The notes under the pieces were generated by a model. It worked only from the letters and a program-made list of their open reading frames with translations, was not told the DNA's origin and searched no databases. A stretch of 12,095 nucleotides of DNA. Origin: an uncultured Sphingobacteriales bacterium (GTDB taxonomy: Bacteria > Bacteroidota > Bacteroidia > Chitinophagales > Chitinophagaceae). Each line of letters starts with the position of its first letter. The stretch's first letter is position 1. The DNA is taken from the NCBI GenBank assembly GCA_946887085.1, contig CAMPKG010000066.1, positions 1 to 12,095 on the forward strand, given 5' to 3'. This document shows positions 1-6,841 of this stretch, in pieces. A program made the translations under genes and the position numbers.

Positions 1-189
1 GCTTCAGCCTCCATGTTGCGTTTTGTTGCAATTTCCCTCATTTCCAGCAACCCTGTCCCGTGAAGGGACACTATCGATCAAGCTTTTGTATATCCAATCA
101 CATCGTCGCTGACATTTAAAAAAACATGACCACTCGCATATAACCATATACAAATTTACATTAAATTCGCTTAATATAAAAACCTTATT
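1..189. other. left-edge AT-rich intergenic region
   Basis: No gene can be supported here. A perfect 6-bp inverted repeat, TGTCCC/GGGACA with a 5-nt loop, lies at 54-70 but has no T-run on either side, so it is not an intrinsic terminator. On the minus strand an ATG at 41-39 opens a frame that stays open to the window edge (MREIATKRNMEAE...), which could be the start of a leftward divergent gene; 13 codons are too few to judge. The stretch from about 110 to 189 is very AT-rich and is the natural place for the promoter of the acetyltransferase gene that follows. Confidence 0.4.
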
Positions 190-663
190 TTGAAACCGCA
201 GATTCACTACCGCCTTGCAGAAGACAGCGATATCGATCAACTCACAGAACTGAGAATAGAATTCCTGCACGAAGTAGCAGGCGGCAACGGGGGCGACAGC
301 TCGGCGCTGCGCTTATCCCTTCCGGGTTATTTTAAGACAGCGCTGGCCGACGGCAGTTATACCTGCTGGCTGGCTGAAGACTCGGGACAGATCGTAGGAC
401 TTGGCGGCATGGCCATATGGACAAAACCGGGTAACTTAAAATCGCCCGATGGCAAAGTCGGCTACATTATGAATATGTACACCGTTAAAAGTCACCGGAG
501 ATCAGGCATTTGCAGGGAACTTCTGAAACGGCTGGAAGACAGTGCACGGCAGCAAAACGTTTCCATACTGGAAATGCATACCACGCACGACGGCGAACCT
601 GCTTACAGGCAGGCGGGCTATAAAGAGCCGACCAGTAAAGTGTTGGAACTAAAATTAATGTAG
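190..663 (+). CDS. GNAT-family N-acetyltransferase
   Basis: This 157-aa protein is predicted to transfer an acetyl group from acetyl-CoA to an amine on an unknown substrate in the cytoplasm. Its length is normal for a single-domain GNAT. The N-terminus (residues 5-20) has the usual first strand and helix (YRLAEDSDIDQL). Residues 92-100 form the central strand (YIMNMYTV), followed by the acetyl-CoA pyrophosphate loop HRRSGIC (102-108), a variant of R/Q-x-x-G-x-G/A. Residues 139-146 (YRQAGYKE) match the C-terminal Y-x-x-x-G-F/Y signature. The start is TTG at 190: an in-frame stop at 172 excludes anything much longer, and the next ATG would remove the first strands. The M23 gene begins 27 bp downstream in the same frame, so co-transcription is possible. 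The substrate cannot be deduced. Confidence 0.88.
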   Translation: MKPQIHYRLAEDSDIDQLTELRIEFLHEVAGGNGGDSSALRLSLPGYFKTALADGSYTCWLAEDSGQIVGLGGMAIWTKPGNLKSPDGKVGYIMNMYTVKSHRRSGICRELLKRLEDSARQQNVSILEMHTTHDGEPAYRQAGYKEPTSKVLELKLM

Positions 664-690
664 AGGCACCAAGTTTGCATTCCCCCTGTT

Positions 691-1611
691 ATGATCGTTT
701 GGCTTCTTGTTTTTGTTACGCTTGCTTTTGCAGCCTTCAGCATCTTCACTTTGTCGCGTGCTTTGCGGGCCGATATTTTGCGCTCCTGGCCTGCGGTATT
801 GCTTGGCCTTTCCATGGCCATTTTCATTTACCTCTACGGTACATGGATATACCTGTCGTATTATGTGAAGTATACTTTCGGTGTTCTCGTGCTGTTGACA
901 GTATTGATCAGTTTACTGAGAAGGAAAACAGCGCGGCCTGCAAAGCGGCGGATATTCGCTAACCTGTTCTTCGCTACCATTTTGGGGATATTATCTGTTT
1001 TGTTCTTTACCGGTACAACGGGAAAACCACCGACGGTTGAACTTGAATTCCCATTAAAGACGGGCAAGTATTTCGTGCTGCAGGGAGGCAAGGGTTTACC
1101 TGCCAATGTTTTCCATTACAGTTACCGCGGTGCCGTATACGCAATGGATATTGTTAAGCTTGATGACTATGGACGGCGCGCCAATAACGTCTTTACTTCA
1201 AAGCTCGAAGACTATTATATTTTCAACGATACGGTTTATAGCCCCTGCAGTGGGCGCGTCATCACTGTACGCAACGACAACCCGGACAATACCCCACCCG
1301 TTCGTAAGCGCGGCCCAAGCAACCTGAATGCGGTGGTTATAGATGCCGACTCATTTTATGTATTTATCGGGCATCTTAAAAAAGGCAGTGTGATAGTAGG
1401 CGAAGAACAGGAAATAAAAGCAGGACAGCCAATAGCACAGGTAGGCAATTCAGGCTTTAGCCTGGAGCCGCACCTGCATATTCAGGTCCATCGCAAAACG
1501 GGAAACGAGCGCTGGTTCCGCGGCGAACCTCTGTATATCAACTTTGACGGGCAAACCTATCTTGCTTTTGAAGTGATAAGGCCGAAGAAAGTGGAGATGG
1601 TCGAAAACTGA
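691..1611 (+). CDS. membrane-anchored M23 (LytM-type) peptidase domain protein
   Basis: This 306-aa protein is probably a cell-wall endopeptidase, or a non-catalytic LytM regulator, anchored in the inner membrane. Four hydrophobic segments are seen at about 2-21, 33-55, 58-76 and 88-107. The basic loops at 23-31 and 77-87 fit the positive-inside rule and put the C-terminal domain in the periplasm. The M23 domain spans about 125-270. H142 and D153 (GAVYAMDIV) occupy the metal-site region, H228 lies in GHLK, and H261/H263 form the HLH motif at the end of the fold. The first metal ligand is not at the usual H-x3-D spacing: four residues before D153 is Val, and H142 would have to replace it, as in M23 variants with YAxD. 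The ATG at 691 is the first start after an in-frame stop at 661. CAAGTTTG at 670-677 could be an internal promoter element, otherwise the gene follows the GNAT gene in one transcript. The substrate is presumably peptidoglycan; activity is not certain. Confidence 0.85.
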   Translation: MIVWLLVFVTLAFAAFSIFTLSRALRADILRSWPAVLLGLSMAIFIYLYGTWIYLSYYVKYTFGVLVLLTVLISLLRRKTARPAKRRIFANLFFATILGILSVLFFTGTTGKPPTVELEFPLKTGKYFVLQGGKGLPANVFHYSYRGAVYAMDIVKLDDYGRRANNVFTSKLEDYYIFNDTVYSPCSGRVITVRNDNPDNTPPVRKRGPSNLNAVVIDADSFYVFIGHLKKGSVIVGEEQEIKAGQPIAQVGNSGFSLEPHLHIQVHRKTGNERWFRGEPLYINFDGQTYLAFEVIRPKKVEMVEN

Positions 1612-1628
1612 GTTGAAGAAGAATTGTC

Positions 1629-1636
1629 TACCTTTA
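1629..1636 (+). promoter_or_regulatory. possible -7 promoter box for the secreted Ig-like protein
   Basis: TACCTTTA matches the Bacteroidota -7 consensus TAnnTTTG at all but the last base and lies 33 nt upstream of the ATG at 1670. No TTG -33 element is found at the normal 17-23 nt spacing; the nearest is 13 nt away. Confidence 0.28.
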
Positions 1637-1669
1637 ATTACTAATAACCTTTACTTAAAACCCGTAGTT

Positions 1670-3640
1670 ATGAAGAAGACTGTATCGGTATTCTTTTCGT
1701 TCTTCGCGCTCCTGTGCATTATTACACCGCATTCCGCCCAAGCAAGCCACGCGGCCGCCGGGGAGATCGTTTACGAACACATTGCGGATTCTACTTACCG
1801 TTTTTATTTTTTCCTCTACCGCGACTGCACAGGCGTTGTTGAAGATGATACCGCATTGTTGTGTTTCAAGAATACGTGTAACAACACCGGTTTCAATGTT
1901 GTTATCAATAAATATACGGGACCGAACGGGACGCATTTACCGCCCTCTTGCCCCAAGTTCAAAAATAATTGCGACAGCCCCGCGTCGACCCTGCCGGGCT
2001 TCAGGCAGTGGCTGTACACCGGTCTTGTAACGATGCCGGCACAATGCAGCGCATGGAAGATCTCGGTTTATGTACAAAGCAGGAACCTGAATATGAACTT
2101 TGCCACTTCAGGCAATTTTTATGTGGAAACCATGATGAACAACACCGGCGCTTACCAGGGAAATTCTTCGCCATACATGCTTACAAGGCCTGTACCTTAC
2201 CTGTGTATTTCCCAACCGGCAATCTTTAACAACGGAGCTATTGACCCTAATGGCGACTCGGTGGCGACGGAAGTTATTACGCCACGCTATCTAACGGGCA
2301 ATTGTACCACTACCCCTGTCAACGTTACCTACATGAACACCAGTCCCTCTTACCAGATACCTTTCAACCCGATACAAACGAACAATACATTTAGCCTCAA
2401 TCCTATCACGGGAATGATGAGTTTTACCCCGCAGATGCAGGGCGCTTCCTCAATGGCGGTGCGCATAAAGGAATACAGGAATGGCGTGCTGATAGGATAC
2501 GTGGAGCGCGAAATGCAGGTCCAGGTATTCCCCTGCAATATCTCTGCTCCGGCACTCGTGGTGTCAACGCCCGGTGTGATCGAAGCATGTGCTGGACAGG
2601 CACTAAATTTCTGCTGGTATGTGCAATCACCAAATCCTAATGCCAAACTCGTGGTGATGGACAACCACGGATTCAGCATGCCCGGCTCATCTGTATCGTA
2701 CCAGTTGCAGAACACTGACTCTGTAGAAGGCTGCTTCAGCTGGACTCCGGGCCTCAACCAGGGAGGGATGCATACGTTGACGCTACAGGTAGTAGATTCA
2801 ACCTGTGATGCGCCGGGATTGCTGGGCTATTATTCCTACACCATACAGGTTTATGTACTCGCATCAGACTTTGCTTCTGAAGATAAAGGCATTTGCCCTG
2901 GACAGTCTGCCGCGCTGGAGGCATTCCCGTCAGGAATATATTATTGGTCTGTGATATCGGGAGATCCGCTTAGCCTGAGTTGCGTGACCTGCCAGTATCC
3001 GGTGGCGACTCCAACAGTAACTACCAAATACCAGCTCGAACTCACCAGTTCGTCAGGCTGTCCACACAACAAAGATACCGTGACCGTAACGCTATTGCCT
3101 GTAATAAAACCAACTGTGGGTATATCGGCAGCGCCTGATACAAACATTTCGTTAGGCCAGAATGTGACGTTTACAGCAGCACCTGCAGGCTGCAGCAATG
3201 CCACCTATCAATGGCAGAAAAACGGCCTGGACATACCCAATGCTACTGCATCTACCTTTAGCAGCACTACGATCTCAGATATGGATATCATCACTGTGAA
3301 AATGCAATGCACCGACACCTGTATCGTCGATACGTTCAGCAATTCGCTGACTATGCATGTATCAACCGGGATAAAAGATGCCTCCGAGAAAACCATAGGT
3401 ATTTATCCTAATCCTAACAAGGGCGAATTCACCATAAAGGCCTATGTGCAGTCCGCCCATGTTACCATCGAGATCGTCAGCACAACAGGGCAGGTCGTTT
3501 ACAAACAAAATAACATTGCGACCATTAACGGTTATATTGAACACCAACTGAACACAGGCAGTATTGCCAATGGCACCTACCTGTTGCGAATAACCGCCGG
3601 CGATCAGAAATTAACCGAACGTTTCTCCATTCAACGATAA
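1670..3640 (+). CDS. secreted Ig-like surface protein with T9SS sorting domain
   Basis: This 656-aa protein is predicted to cross the inner membrane by Sec and the outer membrane by the type IX system, ending at the cell surface or in the medium. Residues 1-25 are a clear signal peptide ending SAQA. The mature protein begins SHAAAGEI, matching a large Bacteroidota group of secreted proteins that start SHxxGGEI and continue with a YRFYFFLYRDC-type stretch (about 43-53). A middle section contains DPNGD (192-196) and a segment ending in VEREMQVQVFPC (about 278-289), resembling cadherin/Ig-like modules. Another Ig-like domain covers about 477-564 (YQWQKNG). The last roughly 80 residues, from IYPNPNKGEF (578-587) to FSIQR, are a type A T9SS sorting domain. 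Many paired cysteines suggest disulfides. The ATG at 1670 was chosen because it gives the signal peptide directly; an in-frame TTG at 1613 would add 19 unlikely residues. The ligand is unknown; an adhesin or surface structural role is inferred. Confidence 0.88.
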   Translation: MKKTVSVFFSFFALLCIITPHSAQASHAAAGEIVYEHIADSTYRFYFFLYRDCTGVVEDDTALLCFKNTCNNTGFNVVINKYTGPNGTHLPPSCPKFKNNCDSPASTLPGFRQWLYTGLVTMPAQCSAWKISVYVQSRNLNMNFATSGNFYVETMMNNTGAYQGNSSPYMLTRPVPYLCISQPAIFNNGAIDPNGDSVATEVITPRYLTGNCTTTPVNVTYMNTSPSYQIPFNPIQTNNTFSLNPITGMMSFTPQMQGASSMAVRIKEYRNGVLIGYVEREMQVQVFPCNISAPALVVSTPGVIEACAGQALNFCWYVQSPNPNAKLVVMDNHGFSMPGSSVSYQLQNTDSVEGCFSWTPGLNQGGMHTLTLQVVDSTCDAPGLLGYYSYTIQVYVLASDFASEDKGICPGQSAALEAFPSGIYYWSVISGDPLSLSCVTCQYPVATPTVTTKYQLELTSSSGCPHNKDTVTVTLLPVIKPTVGISAAPDTNISLGQNVTFTAAPAGCSNATYQWQKNGLDIPNATASTFSSTTISDMDIITVKMQCTDTCIVDTFSNSLTMHVSTGIKDASEKTIGIYPNPNKGEFTIKAYVQSAHVTIEIVSTTGQVVYKQNNIATINGYIEHQLNTGSIANGTYLLRITAGDQKLTERFSIQR

Positions 3641-3643
3641 CAT

Positions 3644-3674
3644 AAAAAACCCCGCAAATGCGGGGCTTTTCTTA
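3644..3674. terminator. bidirectional intrinsic terminator
   Basis: A perfect CCCCGC-AAAT-GCGGGG hairpin (3650-3665) is flanked by A6 on the left (3644-3649) and CTTTTCTT on the right. Read rightward it ends the secreted Ig-like gene 10 nt after its stop; read leftward it has a T6 tract and ends the DUF1801 gene. It therefore serves both convergent genes. Confidence 0.88.
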
Positions 3675-3699
3675 TATTCAGTAACTGACAATATTCAAA

Positions 3700-3727
3700 C
3701 ACTATTCACTATTCGTTACTCACTATT
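3700..3727. repeat. four 7-bp tandem repeats, CACTATT type
   Basis: CACTATT occurs at 3700-3706, 3707-3713 and 3721-3727, with a degenerate copy (CGTTACT) at 3714-3720. The last copy overlaps the stop codon of the leftward DUF1801 gene (3723-3725). No function is apparent; slippage here could change the 3' untranslated region and, at its edge, the stop codon. Confidence 0.6.
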
Positions 3728-4109
3728 TTAGTTTGCTTAGCTTCTTCAGCTCAGCTTTCTCCATATTTTCCTTTACCCGGAACTTAACTATCCGTGTTAT
3801 CAATGCCAGCGGCATGGGCTCATCTACCGGGAATTGCACTGAGCCTTTGCCCTGTTTGTATTTTGCAAGGTCCTTTTCAAACTCCTTGTGGCCGGTTGGT
3901 GTTGCGTAGAAGCCTATATGCTCTCTAAACGCGGCAAAGTGTACGAGATTGCCATTAAGCGTAAACGTCGGTATTCCATAGCTTATCTTTTCGCCGGCGT
4001 CTGGCGCCGCTTTCTTTATCGCACCACGCACCTGCAGCAGCAGCTTCTGTACATCTGCGGGAAAACCGGCAATATATTGATCGATAGTTTCAGGTTTAGC
4101 TGTGGACAT
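3723..4109 (-). CDS. DUF1801 / YdhG-like protein
   Basis: This 128-aa protein has no signal peptide and is expected in the cytoplasm. It matches the DUF1801 family (Pfam PF08818, containing Bacillus YdhG) along its whole length. Diagnostic segments are TIDQYIAGFP (8-17), ISYGIPTF (42-49), HFAAFREHIGFY (57-68), KQGKGSVQFP (85-94), and the closing LITRIVKFRVKEN (103-115). Members are often annotated as iron-chaperone-like because of a frataxin-like fold, but the biochemical role is not settled, so no reaction is assigned. Length is typical. The ATG at 4109 is the natural start. The Lys-rich tail (KAELKKLSKLK) follows the domain. The gene stands alone, converging on the secreted Ig-like gene and sharing its terminator. 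Confidence 0.92.
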   Translation of the reverse strand: MSTAKPETIDQYIAGFPADVQKLLLQVRGAIKKAAPDAGEKISYGIPTFTLNGNLVHFAAFREHIGFYATPTGHKEFEKDLAKYKQGKGSVQFPVDEPMPLALITRIVKFRVKENMEKAELKKLSKLK

Positions 4110-4209
4110 AAGCTTTTTATTTTAAAAATTTCGATGATCCCAATAGCCAAGGATTCTTACATACTCATCCGCCGGGCTAGTTAAAACCCACACATATTAA
4201 ACAAAATTC

Positions 4210-4240
4210 TTGCATTTTTTAAATATCGTGTTTAAATTTA
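4210..4240 (+). promoter_or_regulatory. candidate Bacteroidota-type promoter for the 196-aa lipoprotein
   Basis: TTG at 4210-4212 and TAAATTTA at 4233-4240 are separated by 20 nt, within the 17-23 nt range described for the Bacteroidota TTG / TAnnTTTG promoter. The -7 box differs only in its last base. The ATG follows 19 nt later, which implies a short leader. This is the only site in the window where both elements occur at the right spacing. Confidence 0.45.
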
Positions 4241-4259
4241 TATTATAAAATTCCCCGGT

Positions 4260-4850
4260 ATGAAACACTCTATTTTTTATCGCATCGCGACCCTTGCTTT
4301 CTTTTGCATTACAGCATCGGGCTGTCTTTTTGAAGAGGAGGAGGATCCGGAACCTCTTCCGTACACCCCGACAAACTATGGTTGTAATAGCGCGGAGGCA
4401 AGTATACAAGAGGAATACACCAAGCTGCACGATGCAGAAATTCCTCCGGCTAAGATCACCAGCCCGGGCTATATTTATAAATGGAGTCATAAGGTTGACA
4501 AAGCCTGCAGCAAGGGTGACATCACAGGGTACTATTATTTTATGATCGACAGGAAAGCCGATTCCTTCGTCACGTTGCAGATGACCTATTCTATCAGCAG
4601 TGAAAAAGGCTATACCTATAAGGAAGTTACGCCAACTATGAAAACCAACCTCGGTTTTGATGTGAACACGTACGAAGCGAAGTTCGGCCCGCAGAACTTC
4701 TGCAGCGGATGTGCCGCCGACGGAACGCTCAGCTATGAAATGACCATGGAGATGTTCATCGACCCGGTTGTAGGTAACGTCGATAGTTTCATTCTAAAGA
4801 ATTTCTACGATATAGACTTCAGCTCGAGCCATGTGAGCGCCGAGTGGTAG
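4260..4850 (+). CDS. lipoprotein of unknown function, probably surface exposed
   Basis: This is a 196-aa lipoprotein precursor that I do not recognise beyond that. Residues 1-21 are a signal peptide and ASGC (19-22) is the lipobox, with Cys22 the predicted lipid anchor. The residues after it, LFEEEEDPE, are strongly acidic, resembling lipoprotein export signals that send Bacteroidota lipoproteins to the outer face of the outer membrane. The mature part is rich in Tyr, Thr and Ser and looks beta-rich. It contains four further cysteines (42, 83, 148, 151), two of them in a CSGC pair, so disulfides or a bound metal are possible. The ATG at 4260 is the only sensible start and has a good promoter candidate just upstream. 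It is transcribed away from the DUF1801 gene; no terminator was found downstream. Confidence 0.85.
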   Translation: MKHSIFYRIATLAFFCITASGCLFEEEEDPEPLPYTPTNYGCNSAEASIQEEYTKLHDAEIPPAKITSPGYIYKWSHKVDKACSKGDITGYYYFMIDRKADSFVTLQMTYSISSEKGYTYKEVTPTMKTNLGFDVNTYEAKFGPQNFCSGCAADGTLSYEMTMEMFIDPVVGNVDSFILKNFYDIDFSSSHVSAEW

Positions 4851-4927
4851 CCGCCAATAAATAAAGAGCTTCAGACCATCGTCAGATCCGCCATATGGAA
4901 AAGATGCTGTTTATGACACCGTATTAT

Positions 4928-5074
4928 TCAATGCAGCACGACGGCATGGTGTAAAGCTGTGCGGCCTAAACATATTATTGTATCCTGCGGCTCGTCTGTT
5001 GGCTTGTCCTTGTTGCAAGATGTAATAACGGTAGTAGCTATGATGAACAACAAGGGCAGTAGCTTGTAGGGCAT
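4928..5074 (-). CDS. very short lipoprotein, or remnant of a larger one
   Basis: An ATG at 5074 on the minus strand opens a 48-aa frame. Its first 20 residues form a near-ideal lipoprotein signal peptide: MPYK, then a hydrophobic core LLPLLFIIATTVI, then the lipobox ITSC with Cys20 as anchor. The mature start NKDKPTDEPQD is hydrophilic and acidic, like the linkers of Bacteroidota surface lipoproteins. After about residue 34 the sequence (CLGRTALHHAVVLH) no longer looks like a domain, and the frame stops at 4930-4928. This suggests either a real mini-lipoprotein or a gene broken by a frameshift or deletion whose body is lost; no clear continuation was found in the other two frames. TAACTTTA at 5096-5089 is a possible -7 box 14 nt before the ATG. 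Confidence 0.5.
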   Translation of the reverse strand: MPYKLLPLLFIIATTVITSCNKDKPTDEPQDTIICLGRTALHHAVVLH

Positions 5075-5088
5075 ATGGACTATTTACG

Positions 5089-5096
5089 TAAAGTTA
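5089..5096 (-). promoter_or_regulatory. possible -7 box for the short lipoprotein frame
   Basis: Read leftward this is TAACTTTA, one base from TAnnTTTG, ending 14 nt before the ATG at 5074. No TTG lies at the expected -33 distance. Its presence mildly supports the short frame being, or having been, expressed. Confidence 0.25.
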
Positions 5097-5387
5097 ACGA
5101 TCGTCGTTTATAACTAACCCCTGTTGTCATTTGTTGTCGTTTTCAAGTAAAATTCTTTGCTAATGCTCTGAAGATCAATTTACATTATCAATTTTCTCAT
5201 GCAATTTCCACAATGCTTTTTGGGGGGTTCAAACTCATTATGACGGGTCATATCGCCCGATATTGCTCATACACAAATATACAACTATTTATTGATAAAT
5301 TGCCCACATATTCCATGTCATTCTAAATACCACAATATACCCCTGGCATACTGAAATTATAATCGTATTTTAGTACAAACCAGCCGC

Positions 5388-6764
5388 ATGCGTAACTTCC
5401 TCCTGATCATTGCCCTGTGCAGTGCATTTGCCACCAGCGCACACCAGGTGAGGGGGATCCGCTCGTCACAAAAGGACATCCACTTCACCATCAATGGTCA
5501 ATATGGCTCATGGACCATCATGCCCGAGCTGAAACCCGACCGGCTGGAAGTAGCCTGCGAGTGGAAAAAAAATAAAGTCCGGTTTATAACAGATATCGAT
5601 TCCATCAGTTTCACCATTCGCGAAGGTGACACGGTACAGTTCTATATTCAACTGAACGATACGAATATGGCATTGACCGAAATAGTGGGCATACGTCCCA
5701 ACGCCCGTTTCAGCAAAAGCTATATGAAGCAGCGTAAAGGCAACACCCGGATCGCCATCCCCGAGGCGCATGAGCTCGCGAATATCGTGGTGGCGCTTAC
5801 AGAAGTGGGCATGGCCGATTCGAATATGCTGGCCATGACAACGCCCTACTATGCCGAAGTGATGCAGCATTTTGCACCGTACGAAAACCACCCGCTTATC
5901 AGCACCATCAACCGCCAGTTGCAGCCGCTTAAGGGCATTGATGGATACTGGTTCTACTACGCGTTGAAGATGAACAGCTGTGGCTGGGCGTTCGATGATA
6001 ACGGGCGCCTGGATCGTTGTGTGGATATCATGGAGATGGGCTTCGGACATCCGGGCAATCCAATCCCCGGCTATAAGGCGATGCTTGAAGACTTTGCCGC
6101 TACATCCGGCTTCAGGAAATTCTACAGCAACCACCAGCCCTATTACGACACCCTGCTGCAGCTATACCGCAGGTACAATGACTTAGATAAAATGCAGAAC
6201 TGGGCCGAGCAGTTCTTCGATAGGAAATACGGGACCTATACCGTGTACTTTTCGCCTTTGGTTGGTGGCGCTCATAGCACACAGCGCTATAACTATCGTG
6301 GCTTTACCGAGACCGTAATGTTTGTAGATGCCACACGTGAGTCGAAAAAAAGAAGTTACATACTGAACGAAATGCTGAGCTCGCGCGTGGTGTTTACTGA
6401 GATCGACCACAATTTTGTCAACCCTGTTTCGGCACGTTACCGCAAAGAAATAAATGATGCTTTCGGATCAAGGACAAAATGGGTGGATACAACTCTTTTC
6501 GGCACAGATGGATACGACAACCCTGAAGCGGTGTTCAACGAGTACATGACCTGGGCGCTGTATTCACTTTATTGCATCGATCATTTTAAGCCCGCCGACC
6601 GTGATGAGTTCATCCCGATTATGGAAGAGCAGATGGGAAAGCTGCGTGGCTTTACGAGGTTCAAAGATTTCAACCGGCAACTGATGCAGCTTTACACAGC
6701 TGATAGAACCATCAAACCCGACGACCTGTACACTAAGATGCTGGCGTGGAGCAAAGGGGTATGA
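5388..6764 (+). CDS. secreted DUF4932-like protein with degenerate metalloprotease motif
   Basis: This 458-aa protein has a signal peptide at about 1-18 (core FLLIIALCSAFA) and no lipobox, so it is expected in the periplasm or outside. From about residue 126 it resembles the DUF4932 family of Bacteroidota: HELANIVVALTEV (128-140), YYAEVMQHFAPYENHP (154-169), and VVFTEIDHNFVNP (334-346), followed by a conserved-looking FNEYMTWALYSLY (383-395). In many DUF4932 proteins the third segment carries an HExxH zinc-protease motif. Here the first His is Thr (T337-E338-I339-D340-H341), so a normal gluzincin site, with E385 as possible third ligand, is incomplete. The protein may bind metal differently or be non-catalytic. 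Residues 19-125 form a beta-rich N-terminal region of unknown role. The ATG at 5388 leads directly into the signal peptide. A lipoprotein gene follows 77 bp downstream. Confidence 0.85.
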   Translation: MRNFLLIIALCSAFATSAHQVRGIRSSQKDIHFTINGQYGSWTIMPELKPDRLEVACEWKKNKVRFITDIDSISFTIREGDTVQFYIQLNDTNMALTEIVGIRPNARFSKSYMKQRKGNTRIAIPEAHELANIVVALTEVGMADSNMLAMTTPYYAEVMQHFAPYENHPLISTINRQLQPLKGIDGYWFYYALKMNSCGWAFDDNGRLDRCVDIMEMGFGHPGNPIPGYKAMLEDFAATSGFRKFYSNHQPYYDTLLQLYRRYNDLDKMQNWAEQFFDRKYGTYTVYFSPLVGGAHSTQRYNYRGFTETVMFVDATRESKKRSYILNEMLSSRVVFTEIDHNFVNPVSARYRKEINDAFGSRTKWVDTTLFGTDGYDNPEAVFNEYMTWALYSLYCIDHFKPADRDEFIPIMEEQMGKLRGFTRFKDFNRQLMQLYTADRTIKPDDLYTKMLAWSKGV

Positions 6765-6841
6765 TGTTACTACCGCCCATTAAGTCATTGTTAAGTGCAC
6801 AATACCTGATTCAGTTTTTCCGTTAGCTCAAAAAAATATCC

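Larger units (their letters stand above)
4851..5387. other. 537-bp gap with a hidden short lipoprotein frame and small repeats
   Basis: No long gene lies here. The left half carries a 48-aa leftward reading frame with a lipoprotein signal peptide (4928-5074, listed separately). The right half is AT-rich and contains a 10-bp spaced direct repeat, TGTTGTCATT/TGTTGTCGTT (5122-5141), a G6 run (5222-5227) and an inverted repeat ATATCG-CC-CGATAT (5250-5263). TATTTTAG at 5366-5373 is a weak -7-like box before the gene starting at 5388. A 28-codon rightward frame from 5240 shows nothing recognisable. Confidence 0.6.

Noticed and set aside
4..270. Leftward 88-aa frame overlapping the start of the acetyltransferase gene
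   Set aside because: It is antisense to well-supported GNAT sequence and its own sequence has no family features; Cys- and Phe-rich composition is typical of a shadow frame.
2350..2757. Leftward 135-aa open frame inside the T9SS Ig-like gene
   Set aside because: Antisense to a protein with continuous domain structure; no support of its own.
5508..6134. Leftward 208-aa open frame inside the DUF4932-like gene
   Set aside because: It is antisense to a coherent secreted protein, is His-rich as expected from reversed codons, and has no plausible start context.
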